From Methylobacterium sp. 10 (lineage in GTDB: Bacteria > Pseudomonadota > Alphaproteobacteria > Rhizobiales > Beijerinckiaceae): a DNA stretch of 64,000 nucleotides. The position numbers were made by a program, and so were the translations under genes. Below, one piece after another: positions 56,677-64,000 of this stretch; the stretch's first letter is position 1; each line of letters begins with the position of its first letter. The DNA lies in contig NZ_KI912577.1 of NCBI RefSeq assembly GCF_000519085.1, positions 2,836,632 through 2,900,631 of the forward strand. Reading direction: 5' to 3'. The notes under the pieces were generated by a model that had not been told where the DNA came from, did no database searches, and saw nothing but the letters and a program-made list of their open reading frames with translations.

Positions 56677-58479
56677 TCATGCCTTCATGCGGACATAGGT
56701 CCCGGGTGCCGGCCCGAGGGAGGCCAGTCCGCCCTCTCCGGGGATCCGCGCCGGCACGCGGGTGGGCGCTTGCTTCTCCAGCCAATCGAACCAGTAGGGC
56801 CACCACGATCCCTTGTGCTCGGTCGCCGCCGAAATCCAGTCCTCCAGCCGTCCCTTGGCCGGTCCGCCGGTCCAGAACCCGTATTTCGGCCTGGAGGGCG
56901 GGTTGACCACGCCGGCGATGTGACCGGACCCGGCCAGCACGTAATCGACCTTGCCGCCGAATTTCGAAGACCCTTCGAACACGGAGATGGCGGGGGCGAT
57001 GTGATCCTCGCGGGTGGCGAGGTTGAAGATCGGCACCTTCACCTTCTTCAGGTCGAGGCGGACGTTGCCGAGGATCATGCGCCCTTGGGAGAGGGTGTTA
57101 TCGAGGTAGCAGTTGCGCAGGTAGAAGGAATGGTTGGCTGCCGGCATGCGCGTAGCGTCGGCGTTCCAGTAGAGCAGGTCGAAGGCCGAGGGCGTTTGCC
57201 CCTTCACGTAGTTGTTGACCACGTAGGACCAGATCAGATCATTGGGGCGCAGCATGTTGAAGGCGGTCGCCATGCCGGAGCCTTCGAGGTAGCCGCGCTT
57301 CTTCATGCGGGCCTCGATGCCGCGGATCTGTTCCTCGTCGGCGAAGACCTTGAGGTCGCCGGCATGGGTGAAATCCACCTGCGTCGTCAGGAAGGTGGCG
57401 CTGTTGATCCGCTTGTTGCCCGTGGCCGCCTGCATCGCCAGGGTCACCGCGAGGAGGGTGCCGCCGACGCAATACCCGGCCGCGGCGACCTCGCTCTCAC
57501 CGGTGGCGACACCGATCGCGTCGATGGCCGCCTCGATGCCCTCGCGCATGTAGCTTTCGAAATCCTTGTCGGCATGGCGCTCGTCGGGATTGACCCACGA
57601 GATGCAGAACACCGTCAGGCCCTGGGACACCATCCAGCCGATCAGGCTTTTCGACGGGTTGAGATCGAGGATGTAGAACTTGTTGATCCAGGGCGGCACG
57701 ATCAGGAACGGGCGTTTGAGCACCGTCTCGGTGGTCGGCGAATACTGGATGAGTTCCATCAGGTCGTTGCGGAACACCACCTCGCCGGGCGAAACCGCGA
57801 CGTTGACGCCGACCTCGAAACCGGACGGGTCGGTCTGGCGGACCCGCAGCTGGCCCTTGCCGGCCTCGATATCCTCGGCAAGCATCTTCATGCCGCGCAC
57901 GAGATTGGCACCGTTCTCCTGCAGCGTGTGCCGAATCAGTTCGGGATTGGTCATCACGAAATTGGAGGGCGAGAGCGCACCGACGATCTGGCGCAGGTAG
58001 AACTGCGCCTTGTGCCGCGTATGCTCGTCGATGCCATCGGCCTCATCGACGAGCTCTTCGGCCCAGCGGGAGGTGATGAGGTAGCTCTGCTTAATGAAGT
58101 CGAAGATCGGGTTGGTGGACCATTCCGCGTGTTTGAAGCGGTTGTCCTTCGCCTCGGGCAACGCCACCGGCGACGCCTCCTCGCCCTGGAGCCGATGCCA
58201 GGTCGAGCCCCAGAGGGTGATGAACGCGTCGCTGAGTTTCTTCTGGGCTTCGAGGGACTTCTGCGGGTCGACCATCCAGCGCTCGACGACGGTGCCGAGG
58301 GTCTTGACGACGTCGTTGACTTCTTCCGGGGGCTTGGCCAGTTCGGGATCGAGCGGATCGGCCTGGCTGATCGGCTTCATGTAGGCGCCGGCCGTGCGGG
58401 TGAACTCCTCGATCAGCAACGTCGCGTTGCGCGACAAGGCGTCGATGTCGGGAAGCGGTGTCGTCCTGTCGGTCGTCAC
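56677..58479 (-). CDS. phaC: Class I poly(3-hydroxyalkanoate) synthase
   Basis: Polymerises 3-hydroxyacyl-CoA to storage polyester. 600 aa with GTG start (58477-58479) and GAGGGGA about 10 bases before. The catalytic Cys337 is in AAAGYCVGGTLLAV (lipase-like G-x-C-x-G), the Asp in ATREDHIAP and the His in GSGHIAGVVNPP; the N-terminal PhaC domain (WRLQGEE-like block with WGSTWHRLQG) is present. Class I is shown by length and PhaE/PhaR absence. There is no phaA, phaB or phaP next to it. A PHA-system protein is encoded at 9993. Confidence 0.95.
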   Translation of the reverse strand: MTTDRTTPLPDIDALSRNATLLIEEFTRTAGAYMKPISQADPLDPELAKPPEEVNDVVKTLGTVVERWMVDPQKSLEAQKKLSDAFITLWGSTWHRLQGEEASPVALPEAKDNRFKHAEWSTNPIFDFIKQSYLITSRWAEELVDEADGIDEHTRHKAQFYLRQIVGALSPSNFVMTNPELIRHTLQENGANLVRGMKMLAEDIEAGKGQLRVRQTDPSGFEVGVNVAVSPGEVVFRNDLMELIQYSPTTETVLKRPFLIVPPWINKFYILDLNPSKSLIGWMVSQGLTVFCISWVNPDERHADKDFESYMREGIEAAIDAIGVATGESEVAAAGYCVGGTLLAVTLAMQAATGNKRINSATFLTTQVDFTHAGDLKVFADEEQIRGIEARMKKRGYLEGSGMATAFNMLRPNDLIWSYVVNNYVKGQTPSAFDLLYWNADATRMPAANHSFYLRNCYLDNTLSQGRMILGNVRLDLKKVKVPIFNLATREDHIAPAISVFEGSSKFGGKVDYVLAGSGHIAGVVNPPSRPKYGFWTGGPAKGRLEDWISAATEHKGSWWPYWFDWLEKQAPTRVPARIPGEGGLASLGPAPGTYVRMKA

Positions 58480-58593
58480 GCGTTGATTTCCCCTCTATTC
58501 CGCGGGACGGCCCGGCCGAACCGTCCTCGTTCTCGACAAATTAACGCGGCACCTCGACTTTCCGCCAGGGCACGGCTTACGTTTCGGGTCATT

Positions 58594-58965
58594 ATGTCAG
58601 AGCCTTCATCACGGAATTACAGGCGGTGCGGCTTTGCTCCCCGCCTCGCCCTCGTCTTCGGCGGCCTGCTCACCGCGGGAGGATGCTCCGGCGACCTCAA
58701 TGCCATGCGCGGCGCCTATACGCTCGCCGGGGGCGGGCCGAAGGATGTGAAGGCGCCCGACTTCGTGGTCGAGTCGCGCAAGACCGACGCCGAGTACCTG
58801 CCGGTGGGTGTCGCGGCACCCGCCAGACCCATCCGCGCCCGCACCGCCGAGGGGACCAAGGATCTCGAGAACGATCTGATGGGCGCGCGCGGGCGCAACG
58901 AGGCCAAGGGCCGTGCCGCCGAGAGTGCCGCGCGCGCCACCGGCCAGATGCAGCCTGCACAATAA
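58594..58965 (+). CDS. Putative lipoprotein, unknown function
   Basis: 123 aa from the ATG at 58594, divergent from phaC. The N-terminus has a basic then hydrophobic stretch (RLALVFGGLLTAGGCSGDL) ending in a possible lipobox Cys; the lipobox is imperfect. The mature part is hydrophilic, Ala/Arg/Glu-rich (VVESRKTDAEYLPVGVAAPA; TEGTKDLENDLMGARGRNE) and has no recognised domain. The aminotransferase gene follows on the same strand. Only this stretch, not the enormous open frame antisense to phaC that precedes it, looks like protein. Confidence 0.6.
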   Translation: MSEPSSRNYRRCGFAPRLALVFGGLLTAGGCSGDLNAMRGAYTLAGGGPKDVKAPDFVVESRKTDAEYLPVGVAAPARPIRARTAEGTKDLENDLMGARGRNEAKGRAAESAARATGQMQPAQ

Positions 58966-59072
58966 CGGTCGGCTCCTGGCCACCGAGATGGTAGACAGGC
59001 CGACCACGTCAGAGTGATGACAGTTTTGAACGCGCGAATCATGCGATTGGCGCATCGGATCCCGTGAAGCCC

Positions 59073-60290
59073 ATGACCGATTTTCACCGCATCAAGCGCC
59101 TGCCCCCTTACGTCTTCGAGCAGGTCAACCGGATCAAGGCCCAGGCGCGGGCCAACGGTGCCGACATCATCGATCTCGGCATGGGCAATCCCGACCTCGA
59201 TGCCCCGCGCCACGTCATCGCCAAGCTGGTGGAAACGGCCGGACGGCCGCGCACGGACCGCTATTCGTCCTCGAAGGGCATCGCGGGTCTCCGCCGGGCG
59301 CAGGCCAACTACTACAAGCGCCGTTTCGGCGTCAGCCTGAACCCCGACACCCAGGTGGTGGCGACGCTGGGTTCCAAGGAAGGCTTCGCCAACATGGCGC
59401 AGGCGATCACCGCGCCGGGTGACGTGGTGCTGGTGCCGAACCCGAGCTACCCGATCCACGCCTTCGGCTTCCTGATGGCGGGCGGCGTGATCCGCTCCGT
59501 GCCGGCCGAGCCGACCCCGGCCTTCTTCCCCGCCGTCGAAAAGGCGATGCAGCACTCGATCCCCAAGCCCGTGGCGATCGTCGTGTGCTATCCCTCGAAC
59601 CCCACGGCCTACGTGGCGAGCCTCGATTTCTACCGGGACCTCGTTGCTTTCGCAAAACGCCACGAGATCATCATCCTGTCGGATCTCGCCTATGCCGAGG
59701 TCTATTTCGACGGCGAGCCGCCGCCCTCGGTGCTGGAAGTGCCGGGCGCCATCGATTGCACGGTGGAGTTCACGTCGCTCTCGAAGACCTTCTCCATGGC
59801 CGGCTGGCGCATGGGCTTCGCGGTGGGCAACGAGCGCCTGCTCGCCGCCCTCACGCGGGTGAAATCCTACCTCGATTACGGGGCGTTCACGCCGATCCAG
59901 GTGGCGGCCACCGCCGCCCTCAACGGCCCCGAGGATTGCATCGTCGAGATGCGCTCGATCTACAAGAAGCGCCGCGACGCGCTGATCGAGTCGTTCGACA
60001 AGACCGGCTGGAAGATTCCGAGCCCGTCGGCCTCGATGTTCGCCTGGGTGCCGATCCCGGAAAAGTATCAGGGCCTCGGCAGCCTCGAATTCTCCAAGCT
60101 CCTCCTCGAGAAGTCGGACGTGGCGGTGGCGCCGGGTATTGGTTTCGGCGAACATGGCGACAATTACGTCCGTATCGCGCTGGTGGAGAACGAGCAGCGC
60201 ATCCGTCAGGCGGCCCGCAATATTCGCCGCTTCTTCGAGACGTCGGATCGCACGCTCCACAACGTCGTGCCGCTCACCAAGGCGGGCTGA
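59073..60290 (+). CDS. Class I/II aminotransferase, AlaC/DapL-like
   Basis: Pyridoxal-phosphate aminotransferase, 405 aa from ATG 59073 (a GTG three codons earlier is possible). It has the N-terminal FHRIKRLPPYVFEQVNRIKA and IIDLGMGNPDLDAP, the PLP pocket LGSKEGFANM, PNPSYPIHAFGF, CYPSNPTAYV, ILSDLAYAEVYFDG and the Schiff-base Lys in SLSKTFSMAGWRMGF. This pattern is that of glutamate-pyruvate aminotransferase AlaC and related LL-diaminopimelate transaminase-like enzymes. The expected hom gene neighbour is absent. The substrate remains a family inference. Confidence 0.88.
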   Translation: MTDFHRIKRLPPYVFEQVNRIKAQARANGADIIDLGMGNPDLDAPRHVIAKLVETAGRPRTDRYSSSKGIAGLRRAQANYYKRRFGVSLNPDTQVVATLGSKEGFANMAQAITAPGDVVLVPNPSYPIHAFGFLMAGGVIRSVPAEPTPAFFPAVEKAMQHSIPKPVAIVVCYPSNPTAYVASLDFYRDLVAFAKRHEIIILSDLAYAEVYFDGEPPPSVLEVPGAIDCTVEFTSLSKTFSMAGWRMGFAVGNERLLAALTRVKSYLDYGAFTPIQVAATAALNGPEDCIVEMRSIYKKRRDALIESFDKTGWKIPSPSASMFAWVPIPEKYQGLGSLEFSKLLLEKSDVAVAPGIGFGEHGDNYVRIALVENEQRIRQAARNIRRFFETSDRTLHNVVPLTKAG

Positions 60291-60419
60291 GGCGCGTCAC
60301 CGGCGTTGTTGCGGGGGGGAGACAGGTCGCGCCAAAGCGGCCCGCGACGCTCCCATGTGCTTGTCACGCAACGCGTTGCTGCGCAGGGTCGCGCCATGTC
60401 GCCTGTCACCGAGGATCGT

Positions 60420-60632
60420 ATGCGCGGATTGACCCTGACCGTCGCGCTGCTGCTGGCCGCATCGGCCGGTGCCTGCGCGCCGAACCCGATCGTCGCACGC
60501 GACCCCGTTCCCGCGCCGGAACCGGGTCTAAGCTATGTCTGCGACTCGCAGCCCCTCATTCTGAACGCGATCCGCACCAATTGCGTGCCGGTGGAACGCG
60601 AGCCCCAGGTCGTCCTGCGCGCCAAGGGCTGA
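60420..60632 (+). CDS. Small putative lipoprotein, unknown function
   Basis: 70 aa from the ATG at 60420, with GAGG 5-6 bases before it. N-terminal signal with hydrophobic LTVALLLAASAGA followed by Cys (lipobox AGAC), then a short mature part with two more Cys (SYVCDSQPL; TNCVPVEREP) that could form a disulfide. No family was recognised. It is followed by a strong terminator. Confidence 0.6.
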   Translation: MRGLTLTVALLLAASAGACAPNPIVARDPVPAPEPGLSYVCDSQPLILNAIRTNCVPVEREPQVVLRAKG

Positions 60633-60661
60633 GCTGCGCGGACATACCGTCTCATCCACGA

Positions 60662-60690
60662 AAAAGGCCGGAGCATCGCTCCGGCCTTTT
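60662..60690. terminator. Bidirectional rho-independent terminator
   Basis: A 13-bp stem (AAAAGGCCGGAGC / GCTCCGGCCTTTT) around ATC, between two convergent small genes. T-rich DNA flanks it on the plus side and A-rich DNA on the other, so it can stop transcription from both. Confidence 0.85.
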
Positions 60691-60716
60691 CCTTTTGTGG
60701 GCGATCGGCCCTGGTT

Positions 60717-61010
60717 TTAGCGAACGGCAGGCGCCGGGGAGACGGGCCGCGGCGCAGCGCTCGGATCGTTGGTGGTCATGCCGGGAGTGGACGGCATGGC
60801 GTTGCCCGGGGCCATGCGGGCGCCCGGCGCGGTCGCAGTGCCGGTGGTGGCGGGGCCTGCCTCCATGCTGTCCCCCTTGCCGACCACGCCCGACTTTGAA
60901 CCGGCAGCGTTCGTGCCATGGCTCTCGGGCATTCCGGTCTGCGCAAAGGCGGCACCGGACAGGGCAACGACCAGTGCTGCGGCGGCGGTGGAGATCTTGA
61001 TGGCGCTCAT
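60717..61010 (-). CDS. Small secreted Gly/Ala/Pro/Met-rich protein
   Basis: 97 aa from the ATG at 61010, with AAGGAG 7 bases upstream. A clear Sec signal peptide (ISTAAAALVVALSGAAFA, cleavage before QTG near residue 24). The mature part is low-complexity, rich in Gly, Ala, Pro, Thr, Ser and Met (TGTATAPGARMAPGNAMP) with no recognised domain. It is likely disordered and periplasmic or released. The longer frame to 61502 is not coding. Confidence 0.65.
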   Translation of the reverse strand: MSAIKISTAAAALVVALSGAAFAQTGMPESHGTNAAGSKSGVVGKGDSMEAGPATTGTATAPGARMAPGNAMPSTPGMTTNDPSAAPRPVSPAPAVR

Positions 61011-61232
61011 GGTGGGCTCCTTGCTGAATGCGCTTAACGAGTGCGCTTGTGGGTTCAACGCGGAGATTCCGGGCTGGTTGCCAGTTCGGTCGGGAGGCGT
61101 CTCCCCCGTGAGAGATTGGCCGGCCTCGAAAAAGTTACGTCCTGGCGCGGCGAGGACACGGACAGGCAACCTCTCCTGGGGCATGGTATGGGCATGAGCG
61201 GCCAAGGCCGCAAAACCGCGACGGAGCGACCC

Positions 61233-61553
61233 GTGCAGCATCTTTCGACCTTCGCCGCCACAGGCCTGATCGGCCTTGGCCTGTCCCTCGCCTCCGGCGC
61301 CGTCGCCCAGACGTCCTATACGGCGGCGAACGGCCCGTACATCCTGCCCACCGACCGAGCGACGGGCCGTCCCGTCCCGGACGATGCGCGCGCGATTCCC
61401 GTGCCGAGCGTCATGAATGGCGGCGGGTTCGGCCTCAGCGGCAACAGCTATTTTGAGGATTCGCCGACGGAAGGTCCGCTGAACGGACGCAAGCGGCCGC
61501 ACGAATTCGTCCTGGCCCCGGCGCGTGTCGCGCCCCCCGCCTACGGCCGCTGA
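61233..61553 (+). CDS. Small exported protein, unknown function
   Basis: 106 aa if it starts at the GTG at 61233, which has GGAG six bases upstream and gives a classic signal peptide (MQHLSTFAATGLIGLGLSLA, cleavage after AVAQ near residue 25). ATGs at 61188 and 61194 would add 13-15 charged residues. The mature part is hydrophilic (YILPTDRATGRPVPDDARA, PHEFVLAPARVAPPAYGR). No family was recognised. It stops 3 bases before the convergent DUF2809 gene. Confidence 0.6.
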   Translation: MQHLSTFAATGLIGLGLSLASGAVAQTSYTAANGPYILPTDRATGRPVPDDARAIPVPSVMNGGGFGLSGNSYFEDSPTEGPLNGRKRPHEFVLAPARVAPPAYGR

Positions 61554-61556
61554 CCC

Positions 61557-61982
61557 CTATCTCCCCTTCGCCCGGACGTCGGCCCAGCGATCCACGAGGG
61601 CGGATGCGGCGAGGCCTGCGGCATAGGCGACCAGGTTCCAGGGCGAGAAGATCCGTCCGAGCAGCAGCGCGCCGGGAAGCGTCAGTCTGAACGCGTCGAG
61701 CCACGGTGTATGGATGAGGCGGGAGAATTCCACCTGCAGGGCGATCACACCGGCGACGAGGAAAATCGTCCGCCCGCGCCGGTGCGGCAGCAACATTGCG
61801 ACCAGACCGTAGACCATCGCCGCCCACAGGGCCGAGCCGCCGTATTTGACGATCCCCATCGGCAGACCGAGGGGAACGAGGCGCAGGGTCAGCCCCGCGA
61901 CGATGATCGCGAGACTCGCCGCGAGACAGCCCCCTCGCGTCCGAATGCGGCCGATGGGTCGAGCCGTGGTGGCTGGCGTCAT
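61557..61982 (-). CDS. DUF2809 family membrane protein
   Basis: 141 aa from the ATG at 61982, with GGGAAG 9 bases upstream. Four hydrophobic helices (LAASLAIIVAGLTLRLVPLG, GGSALWAAMVYGLVAMLLP, IFLVAGVIALQVEFSRLI, and NLVAYAAGLAASALV) and the family phrases KYGGSALWAAMVY and EFSRLIHTPWLDAFRLT identify DUF2809. Function is unknown. It is divergent from prfB. The open frame beyond 61982 overlaps prfB antisense and is not coding. Confidence 0.8.
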   Translation of the reverse strand: MTPATTARPIGRIRTRGGCLAASLAIIVAGLTLRLVPLGLPMGIVKYGGSALWAAMVYGLVAMLLPHRRGRTIFLVAGVIALQVEFSRLIHTPWLDAFRLTLPGALLLGRIFSPWNLVAYAAGLAASALVDRWADVRAKGR

Positions 61983-62111
61983 GCGAGTGAACTTCCCGGA
62001 TCGTGAGGGAGCGGAAGACGGGTGCTGCCGTTTACACTGGGCGGGCGTCTCGGTATCACCCGCGTTCACACGCCGAACCCCACACCTTCGCACCACGAGC
62101 CGAAACACCAG

Positions 62112-63240
62112 ATGCGCGCCGAGATCGAACAACTCTCGGATGCCGCCAAGCAGTCGATCGGACTGCTGAGGAGGCATCTTTGACTGGGATACCGTCGAGA
62201 AACGCCTCGCGGAGCTGAACGCAGCCTCCGAGGATCCCAACCTGTGGAACGACGCCGAGGCGGCGCAAAAGGTCATGCGCGAGCGCGGCGCCCTCGAAGA
62301 CGCCGCGGGCGCGATCAAGAAGCTCAGCCAGGATCTCGATGACGCCGCGACGCTCATCGAGCTCGGTGAGATGGAAGGCGATCAGGACACCATCCTCGAG
62401 GGCGAGAACGGCATTCGCGCCGTTGAGAAGGAGGCCGCGCGCCGCCAGATCGAGACCCTCCTGTCCGGCGAGGCCGACGGGCTCGACACCTATGTCGAAG
62501 TCCATGCCGGGGCCGGCGGCACCGAGAGCCAGGACTGGGCCAATATGCTCCAGCGCATGTACGGCCGCTGGGCCGAACGGCGGAAGTACAAGGTCGACAT
62601 CGTCGAGTGGTCGGATGGCGACGAGGCCGGGATCAAGGGCGCGACGCTCATGGTCAAGGGCCACAACGCCTATGGCTGGCTCAAGACCGAATCCGGCGTC
62701 CACCGTCTCGTGCGGATCTCGCCCTACGATTCGAGCGCGCGGCGGCATACCAGTTTCGCCAGCGTCCGGGTCTATCCGGTGATCGACGACCGCATCGTCA
62801 TCGAGATCAAGGAATCGGACTGCCGCATCGACACCTATCGCTCGTCCGGTGCCGGTGGCCAGCACGTGAACACGACCGATTCGGCGGTGCGCATCACTCA
62901 CAATCCCACCGGGATCGTGGTGGCGTGCCAGCAGGAGCGATCCCAGCACAAGAACCGGGCCACCGCCTGGAACATGCTGCGCGCCCGGATGTACGAGGCC
63001 GAGCTCAAGAAGCGCGAAGAGAAGGCCAATGCCGAGAACGCGGCCAAGACCGATATCGGCTGGGGCCACCAGATCCGGTCCTACGTGCTGCAGCCGTATC
63101 AGCTGGTGAAGGACCTGCGCACGGGCACCCAGTCCACCGATCCCGACGAAGTGTTGGACGGCGCACTCGATCCCTTCATGGAAGCGTCCCTGGCCCAGCG
63201 CGTCTATGGCGGCGCCGGCGAGGTCGAGGACATCGAATAG
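62112..63240 (+). CDS. prfB: Peptide chain release factor 2, programmed +1 frameshift
   Basis: Reads UGA and UAA stop codons and releases the peptide. Translation begins at ATG 62112 and runs 23 codons to an in-frame TGA at 62181-62183; a +1 shift at CTT lets it continue in the frame ending at 63240, giving 375 aa. The frameshift signal is AGGAGG (62169-62174), CAT, CTT-TGA-C. The catalytic loop [16 protein letters not shown] with GGQ is intact. The stop-reading motif is SPY ([14 protein letters not shown]) where E. coli has SPF. Autoregulation by RF2 level is expected. It is divergent from DUF2809 and convergent with the M23 gene. Confidence 0.94.
62169..62184 (+). promoter_or_regulatory. 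prfB programmed frameshift site
   Basis: Internal Shine-Dalgarno AGGAGG, three-base spacer CAT, slippery CTT, in-frame TGA, then C. The layout matches the E. coli prfB site. Low RF2 causes pausing at TGA and a +1 slip on CTT, restoring RF2 synthesis. Confidence 0.92.
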
Positions 63241-63279
63241 TCCTCGATGACGGCCGGATCGCGCGGGAGGGTGAGATCC

Positions 63280-64000
63280 CTAGCGGGCGTCCAGGAACTT
63301 CGCGTCCGATTCGCTGAGGACGCGCAGGAAGCGCTGCGGGTCCACGGGCTCGCCGTCGATGCGGGTCTCGTAATGCAGGTGGCTTCCCGTGGAGCGTCCG
63401 CTCGACCCGACGCGGCCTATGGACGCCCCGGCATCGACCCACTGTCCGGCGCCCACCGCGATGGAGGAGAGATGGGCGTAGCGGGTGACGAGCCCGTTGC
63501 CATGATCGACCTCCACCATGTTGCCGTAGCCGCCGTTGTAATCGGCGACCGTTACCCGCCCGGCCGCCGTGGCGCGGGCGCTTTCCCCGAACTCGGCCTT
63601 CATGTCGAGGCCGGTATGCAAAGCGAGCCCGCGCGTGAAGGGATCGAGGCGAGGGCCGAACCCGCTCGATAGGCTGTAATCCCCGGACAGGGGCCGCCGG
63701 AGGGGGAGGGCGGAGGCGATCCGTCGGAGATGCGCTTCCTCGCCCAGAGCCCGCTGGACCTGTCCCACCGCGAGGCCGAACGGATCGGTGGCGAGCGGCA
63801 CGAGCGGCCCGCCGATCCCCGCATCGCGCTGCCGTTCAAAACGCTGCGGGTCGAGACCGACCCGGATGACGATGTCGCGCAGGCGCTGGGAGCCACGGAT
63901 CGCGCGCACACCCAACCCGTCGAGGGTCTGGATCTGGTGCGCGCCCAGACGATCGAGGCGCTGTTCCAGCCCTGCCAGAACCTGCTCGGTCTCTCGCATG
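63280..64000 (-). CDS. M23-family peptidase (LytM-type), 5' end beyond window
   Basis: Zinc peptidase or LytM-like murein hydrolase activator. The frame is open to the window edge, so the true start probably lies outside; the Met at 63999 begins the visible 239 residues. The N-terminal part is Leu/Arg/Gln-rich and probably coiled-coil. The M23 domain shows SSGFGPRLDPFTRGLALHTG with the zinc ligands His and Asp in HTGLDM and His in HLHYE (H-x-H form), plus YGNMVEVDHGNGLVTRYAHL. All ligand residues appear present, so it may be catalytic. It is convergent with prfB, 39 bases away. Confidence 0.85.
   Translation of the reverse strand, partial: MRETEQVLAGLEQRLDRLGAHQIQTLDGLGVRAIRGSQRLRDIVIRVGLDPQRFERQRDAGIGGPLVPLATDPFGLAVGQVQRALGEEAHLRRIASALPLRRPLSGDYSLSSGFGPRLDPFTRGLALHTGLDMKAEFGESARATAAGRVTVADYNGGYGNMVEVDHGNGLVTRYAHLSSIAVGAGQWVDAGASIGRVGSSGRSTGSHLHYETRIDGEPVDPQRFLRVLSESDAKFLDAR

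Noticed and set aside
56587..58593. Long open frame opposite phaC leading into the lipoprotein gene
   Set aside because: The phaC strand carries all catalytic motifs; only the part from 58594 looks like an exported protein.

Overview
The window looks like a piece of the main chromosome of a methylobacterium-like alphaproteobacterium (Hyphomicrobiales). This is inferred from gene content, not from a database search. It is GC-rich and densely coded. It carries alphaproteobacterial signatures: an F0 ATP synthase set with separate b and b' subunits, the DNA methylase CcrM, the CtrA antagonist SciP, the flagellar block fliF-fliG-fliH-fliN-flbD, a class I PHA synthase, and 108-bp intergenic mosaic-type repeats. 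No rRNA, tRNA, CRISPR array, prophage or transposase gene was recognised. Layout: 1-1.7 kb, an ABC-2 exporter (ATPase plus cut-off permease); 1.8-4.7 kb, the atpI-B-E-G-F operon on the minus strand with a clear promoter and terminator; 4.8-8.8 kb, a Tat-type DsbA-like protein, a DciA-like protein, mutY and ccrM; 9.4-12.5 kb, rlpA, a PHA-system protein, a Pro-rich protein and the ABC-F ATPase uup; 12.5-13.5 kb, a repeat-bearing spacer; 13.5-16 kb, a BON/OmpA-type protein and its membrane partner; 16-18.4 kb, a lytic transglycosylase, then dapA, smpB and a TyrA-type dehydrogenase interrupted in frame by palindromic repeats; 21.4-26.1 kb, a NYN-domain protein, pyrE, the (p)ppGpp synthetase/hydrolase and rpoZ; 26.4-35.4 kb, a periplasmic carbonic anhydrase and then the fatty-acid/envelope cluster fabD-fabG-acpP-fabF-(acyltransferase)-mltG-yicC-gmk; 35.4-38.4 kb, a glyoxalase-fold protein, an SDR, an HpnL-like membrane protein and a thioredoxin-fold ferredoxin; 38.5-47.1 kb, flagellar and cell-cycle genes on the minus strand (flbD, fliN, fliH, fliG, fliF, sciP, flgD, fliK); 47.3-51.7 kb, mnmA, a PmtA-like methyltransferase, a TVP38 protein and an orphan histidine kinase; 51.7-64 kb, bioB, DUF808, a FAH-family hydrolase, a FadL-like porin, phaC, an aminotransferase, several small exported proteins, prfB with a programmed frameshift, and a partial M23 peptidase. 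Two themes link the genes. The first is cell-cycle and flagellar control: CcrM, SciP and FlbD are all encoded here, and I see a sigma-54-type promoter before fliK-flgD, CtrA-like boxes before fliF, and a perfect TTAA-N7-TTAA between the lytic transglycosylase and dapA. The second is envelope growth (lytic transglycosylases, RlpA, M23, DapA, fatty acids). The most unusual structure is a pair of palindromic repeats inserted in frame inside the TyrA-like gene, with a sister copy between mltG and yicC. Most long overlapping or antisense open frames are GC-rich shadows of the genes listed.
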